Under the pieces are notes generated by a model. That model made no database searches. It was not told the DNA's origin and saw only the letters and a list, made by a program, of their open reading frames with translations. From an uncultured Ignavibacterium sp. (GTDB lineage: Bacteria; Bacteroidota; Ignavibacteria; Ignavibacteriales; Ignavibacteriaceae), in assembly GCA_937934185.1 (NCBI GenBank), contig CALHAB010000143.1:1-36533 (forward strand): 36,533 bases of DNA, given 5' to 3'. Below, piece after piece: positions 34,164-36,533 of the stretch (positions within the stretch are counted from its first letter, which is position 1; each line of letters starts with the position of its first letter). The translations under genes and the position numbers were made by a program.

Positions 34164-36095
34164 TTAACCAATAGAGATTTTTGCACCTTTTGATGCGAGA
34201 TAATCAAAAATTAATCTTGAAATAACCAAAGCACTGAATAAAGTGGATGCGATACCAATCATAAGTGTAAGTGCAAATCCTTGTACAGGTCCGGTTCCAA
34301 ACTGATAAAGAATAATTCCAGTAAAGAATGTGGTTATGTTTGAATCAATAATAGCCGACATAGCTTTGGAAAAACCGCTGTCAATTGAAGCTTTCAAAGT
34401 TTTACCGGTAGCTAATTCTTCCCTCATTCTTTCGAATATAAGTACATTAGCATCCACAGCCATACCGATGGTTAAAACTATACCTGCAATACCGGGCAAA
34501 GTAAGAGTTGCTTTAAATCCTGCTAATATGCTGAGAATAAAAAGTATTGTAAGAATCAAGACTGCAGCTGCAATTGAACCAGACTGTCTGTAGTAAATGA
34601 TCATAAATAACGCCACTGCAATGTAACCATAAATCGCAGCGCTCAACCCACCTCTTACTGAGTCTTCTCCAAGTGATGGTCCGACAATTCTTTCTTCAAT
34701 TACATCAACTGGTGCAGGAAGTGCACCGGCTTTTAATACAATCTCAAGTAATTTTGCTTCATCAAGGTTTTCCATACCTTCAATCTGAGATCTGCCGCCC
34801 GGAATTTTTCCTCTTACAACCGGAGCAGAGAAAACTTTACCATCGAGCATAATTGCAATTCGTTTTCCAATATTAGCTCCTGTGATTCTTGCCCATTCAA
34901 CAGCACCTTCAGAATTCATTTCCATATTTACTATTGGTGCAGAAGTATTAGGATCAAGTGTTGCTACTGCATTTGTAACAACTCCACCCGTCAGTTCAGG
35001 TTGTTTGTTTACTAAATACATAAAATAAACTTTTTTACCATCCTGAGTTGTGCTAATTGGCTTTGCAGAAAATACAAACTCAACATTATCAGGAATTTCT
35101 TTTTTAACTTCCGGTAAGGATAACCATCTCTGAATTTTGTTTCTGTCGTCTTCTTTCACAAATGCATCAGCACTTCTGCCCTGAGGATCAAGTAAAGCTA
35201 CGGAAAAGAAAGGGTGCTGTTGTTTAAATTCTTCTTCCGTTAATTGTTTTTGAGTTGTGTCTGCTAATGCAGTAGTGTCTGATTTTTTAGTTGTATCAGT
35301 TAATTCTGCGAGTAAAGAATCATTTCCAGCAGCTAAAACCTTTGCAAGTGCTTTATCAATTCTTTCCATTATTTGATAAGTAAAATCCGGATCCTTGACC
35401 AAACGAAATTCGAGTAAGGCAGTTCCCTGCAAAAGTTGTTTTGCTTCTTCTTCTTTTGCAACTCCGGGCAATTCAACAATAATTCTTCTTGAGCCCTGTC
35501 TTTGAATAGATGGTTCGGAAACGCCGTATTGGTCAACTCTGTTTCTGATAATTTCCATTGCTCGTGTAACTGCATCCTCTGAATCTTTTTTCAACTGAGC
35601 AATTATTTCTGCATCATCTTGTCTTATATTTCCAAAGTATCTGCTTAATCTTATACCTTTCTGTTGAAATTTCCTTGCGAGTATTTCAACAACAGATTCA
35701 TCAGAAGTTTCAGCTTCTTTTTTTGCTTCAGCCAGTGCAGAAGTAAAAACCTGATCAGGATTGTTTGCAAGTTTTTCAAGCAGTTTTGCTGTGTTCACTT
35801 CAAGAACCACACGCATTCCACCTTGCAAATCGAGACCAAGTTTTAATCTTTTCAGTCTGTTTTCAATAAATGAAGGATCGGATTGTTTAATGCTGTCTTC
35901 AACTATTGTGAGTAATTCTTCCAATTCACTTTTGGAAATAGTTGGGTTTTGGTTGAGGATTTCCTGCTTCTTTTGTTCAACAACACTTTGAATGTGCTTG
36001 TTGTTCTGATAATCCAAAAATGTTGGATATAACAGATAAATACTAAGAGCAATTGCAGCAAGAATTATTATTATCCTGAATCTATACTCTTTCAT
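34164..36095 (-). CDS. secD: Protein translocase subunit SecD
   Basis: 643 residues. N-terminal helix (about 8-24), a coiled-coil segment, LGLDLQGGMRVVLEV (86-100), the P1 periplasmic domain with EIIRNRVDQYGVSEPSIQRQG and RIIVELPGV, a lineage-type insertion rich in Thr/Asp/Lys (about 260-290), and then the C-terminal membrane domain with GMAVDANVLIFERMREEL carrying the functional Asp/Arg. Partner of SecF in the same transcript. A good candidate promoter lies about 50 bases upstream. Confidence 0.97.
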   Translation of the reverse strand: MKEYRFRIIIILAAIALSIYLLYPTFLDYQNNKHIQSVVEQKKQEILNQNPTISKSELEELLTIVEDSIKQSDPSFIENRLKRLKLGLDLQGGMRVVLEVNTAKLLEKLANNPDQVFTSALAEAKKEAETSDESVVEILARKFQQKGIRLSRYFGNIRQDDAEIIAQLKKDSEDAVTRAMEIIRNRVDQYGVSEPSIQRQGSRRIIVELPGVAKEEEAKQLLQGTALLEFRLVKDPDFTYQIMERIDKALAKVLAAGNDSLLAELTDTTKKSDTTALADTTQKQLTEEEFKQQHPFFSVALLDPQGRSADAFVKEDDRNKIQRWLSLPEVKKEIPDNVEFVFSAKPISTTQDGKKVYFMYLVNKQPELTGGVVTNAVATLDPNTSAPIVNMEMNSEGAVEWARITGANIGKRIAIMLDGKVFSAPVVRGKIPGGRSQIEGMENLDEAKLLEIVLKAGALPAPVDVIEERIVGPSLGEDSVRGGLSAAIYGYIAVALFMIIYYRQSGSIAAAVLILTILFILSILAGFKATLTLPGIAGIVLTIGMAVDANVLIFERMREELATGKTLKASIDSGFSKAMSAIIDSNITTFFTGIILYQFGTGPVQGFALTLMIGIASTLFSALVISRLIFDYLASKGAKISIG

Positions 36096-36144
36096 AACAC
36101 CTGTTTTTTTGTTTCTGAATAGGAGTTTGTAAATAATTAGCTGT

Positions 36145-36176
36145 CAAACTTAAACCATGAGGCGTCAAAAGTCAAT
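36145..36176 (-). promoter_or_regulatory. Candidate Bacteroidota-type promoter of secD-secF
   Basis: On the minus strand ATTG (36176-36173), 20-base spacer, TAAGTTTG (36152-36145), a full -7 match. The predicted start of transcription lies about 40 bases before the secD ATG. Overlapping sigma-70-like TTGAC sequences are also present, so the choice is not certain. Confidence 0.45.
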
Positions 36177-36352
36177 TAAAATGAGGTGGAATAATCATCA
36201 GAAACGCATAAAAGCCAAGGAAAAGGAAGGATTTTATCAGTTTTACATTTTTATTTTTTTCTTAGTTGACTGAAATTCTGAACCAAGTAAAGCCCTTTCC
36301 TTTGATTTTTCCTTTTCTAACAATCTTCATCCTGAATTATGTAAATATTCAA

Positions 36353-36533
36353 TCAAGAAATTATAGATTTTATTACACCACTAAGTAGCATAGAAAATTT
36401 TTCTTTAACTCTATCTGCTGTTTCTGTAACATCTGCGTGAGAAAGTTTTTTCTCTGAAATCCCGGCAGCAAAATTTGTTATGCATGAAATTACTGCTGTT
36501 TCCATTCCAAGATATGAAGCGAAAATTGCTTCG
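36353..36533 (-). CDS. Purine nucleoside phosphorylase, C-terminal end (cut by the window edge)
   Basis: On the minus strand the last 59 codons plus one base of a longer gene are present, ending in TGA at 36355-36353. The segment EAIFASYLGMETAVISCITNF followed by AAG, then LSHADVTETADRV, is the conserved C-terminal part of trimeric PNP (compare the family pattern E-x-x-x-A-x-x-L-G-M-x-V-x-x-I-S-x-I-T-N). It belongs to purine salvage, phosphorolysing inosine/guanosine. The start, catalytic His and length cannot be seen. The 257-base gap to secD carries the secD promoter and nothing else recognisable. Confidence 0.85.
   Translation of the reverse strand, partial: EAIFASYLGMETAVISCITNFAAGISEKKLSHADVTETADRVKEKFSMLLSGVIKSIIS

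Noticed and set aside
36096-36352. Purine- and pyrimidine-rich stretches upstream of secD as a possible regulatory RNA
   Set aside because: Stretches such as AAGGAAAAGG and CCTTTTC do not form a clean stem, and no riboswitch or small-RNA pattern was recognised.

Overview
The window looks like a core chromosomal stretch of an AT-rich, Gram-negative bacterium of the Bacteroidota/Chlorobiota/Ignavibacteriota assemblage, most likely an Ignavibacteria-type organism. This is inferred from gene content and style: a DUF2752 + TM2 pair, an efp-accB-accC-gcvH operon, many TPR proteins, GAF-SpoIIE phosphatases, weak or absent Shine-Dalgarno sites at several starts, and several candidate promoters of the Bacteroidota type (TTTG/ATTG, 18-20 nt, TAnnTTTG). 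There is no phage, CRISPR, transposase or rRNA operon. Species cannot be fixed from the sequence alone.

Layout, 1-5.2 kb: the 3' end of tmRNA, directly followed by a small GIY-YIG nuclease ORF bracketed by a 30-bp direct repeat (a mobile-looking unit). Then come DUF2752/TM2 membrane proteins, dapF (lysine/peptidoglycan), a small unknown protein with a terminator on its stop codon, a decayed membrane-protein gene, a membrane-anchored TPR protein, an outer-membrane-barrel-like remnant, a PHP-domain protein and tRNA-Arg(CCG).

5.2-16.8 kb: another membrane-anchored TPR protein; efp-accB-accC-gcvH (translation and fatty-acid synthesis plus a lipoyl carrier); guaA; an operon of a TPR protein, a TPR/periplasmic-binding fusion and radC (radC appears to start at ATT); a coiled-coil lipoprotein and a LysM protein (cell envelope); phoH; and convergent mazG.

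16.8-22.7 kb: RidA, aroK-aroB (shikimate pathway), a strong hairpin with a tiny ORF, nadA, and on the minus strand an orphan sensor kinase and purA.

22.7-30.8 kb is a signalling island. A minus-strand STAS protein sits divergent to an ECF sigma/anti-sigma pair. A 391-bp gap holds the C-terminal relic of a SpoIIE phosphatase. Then STAS, RsbW-like kinase, GAF-GAF-SpoIIE phosphatase and a TM-PDZ-polytopic-GAF-SpoIIE phosphatase follow head to tail. Together they have all the parts of a partner-switching circuit (kinase, antagonist and two differently cued phosphatases) and are the most interesting functional system here.

30.8-36.5 kb: a NAGPA-type phosphodiester glycosidase, a PAP2 phosphatase, secF and secD on the minus strand with a terminator and a good candidate promoter, and at the edge the C-terminal end of a purine nucleoside phosphorylase. 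Small relics of dead genes in the larger gaps (2.8-3.0, 3.7-3.9 and 25.7 kb, perhaps 0.6 kb) show ongoing local gene decay.
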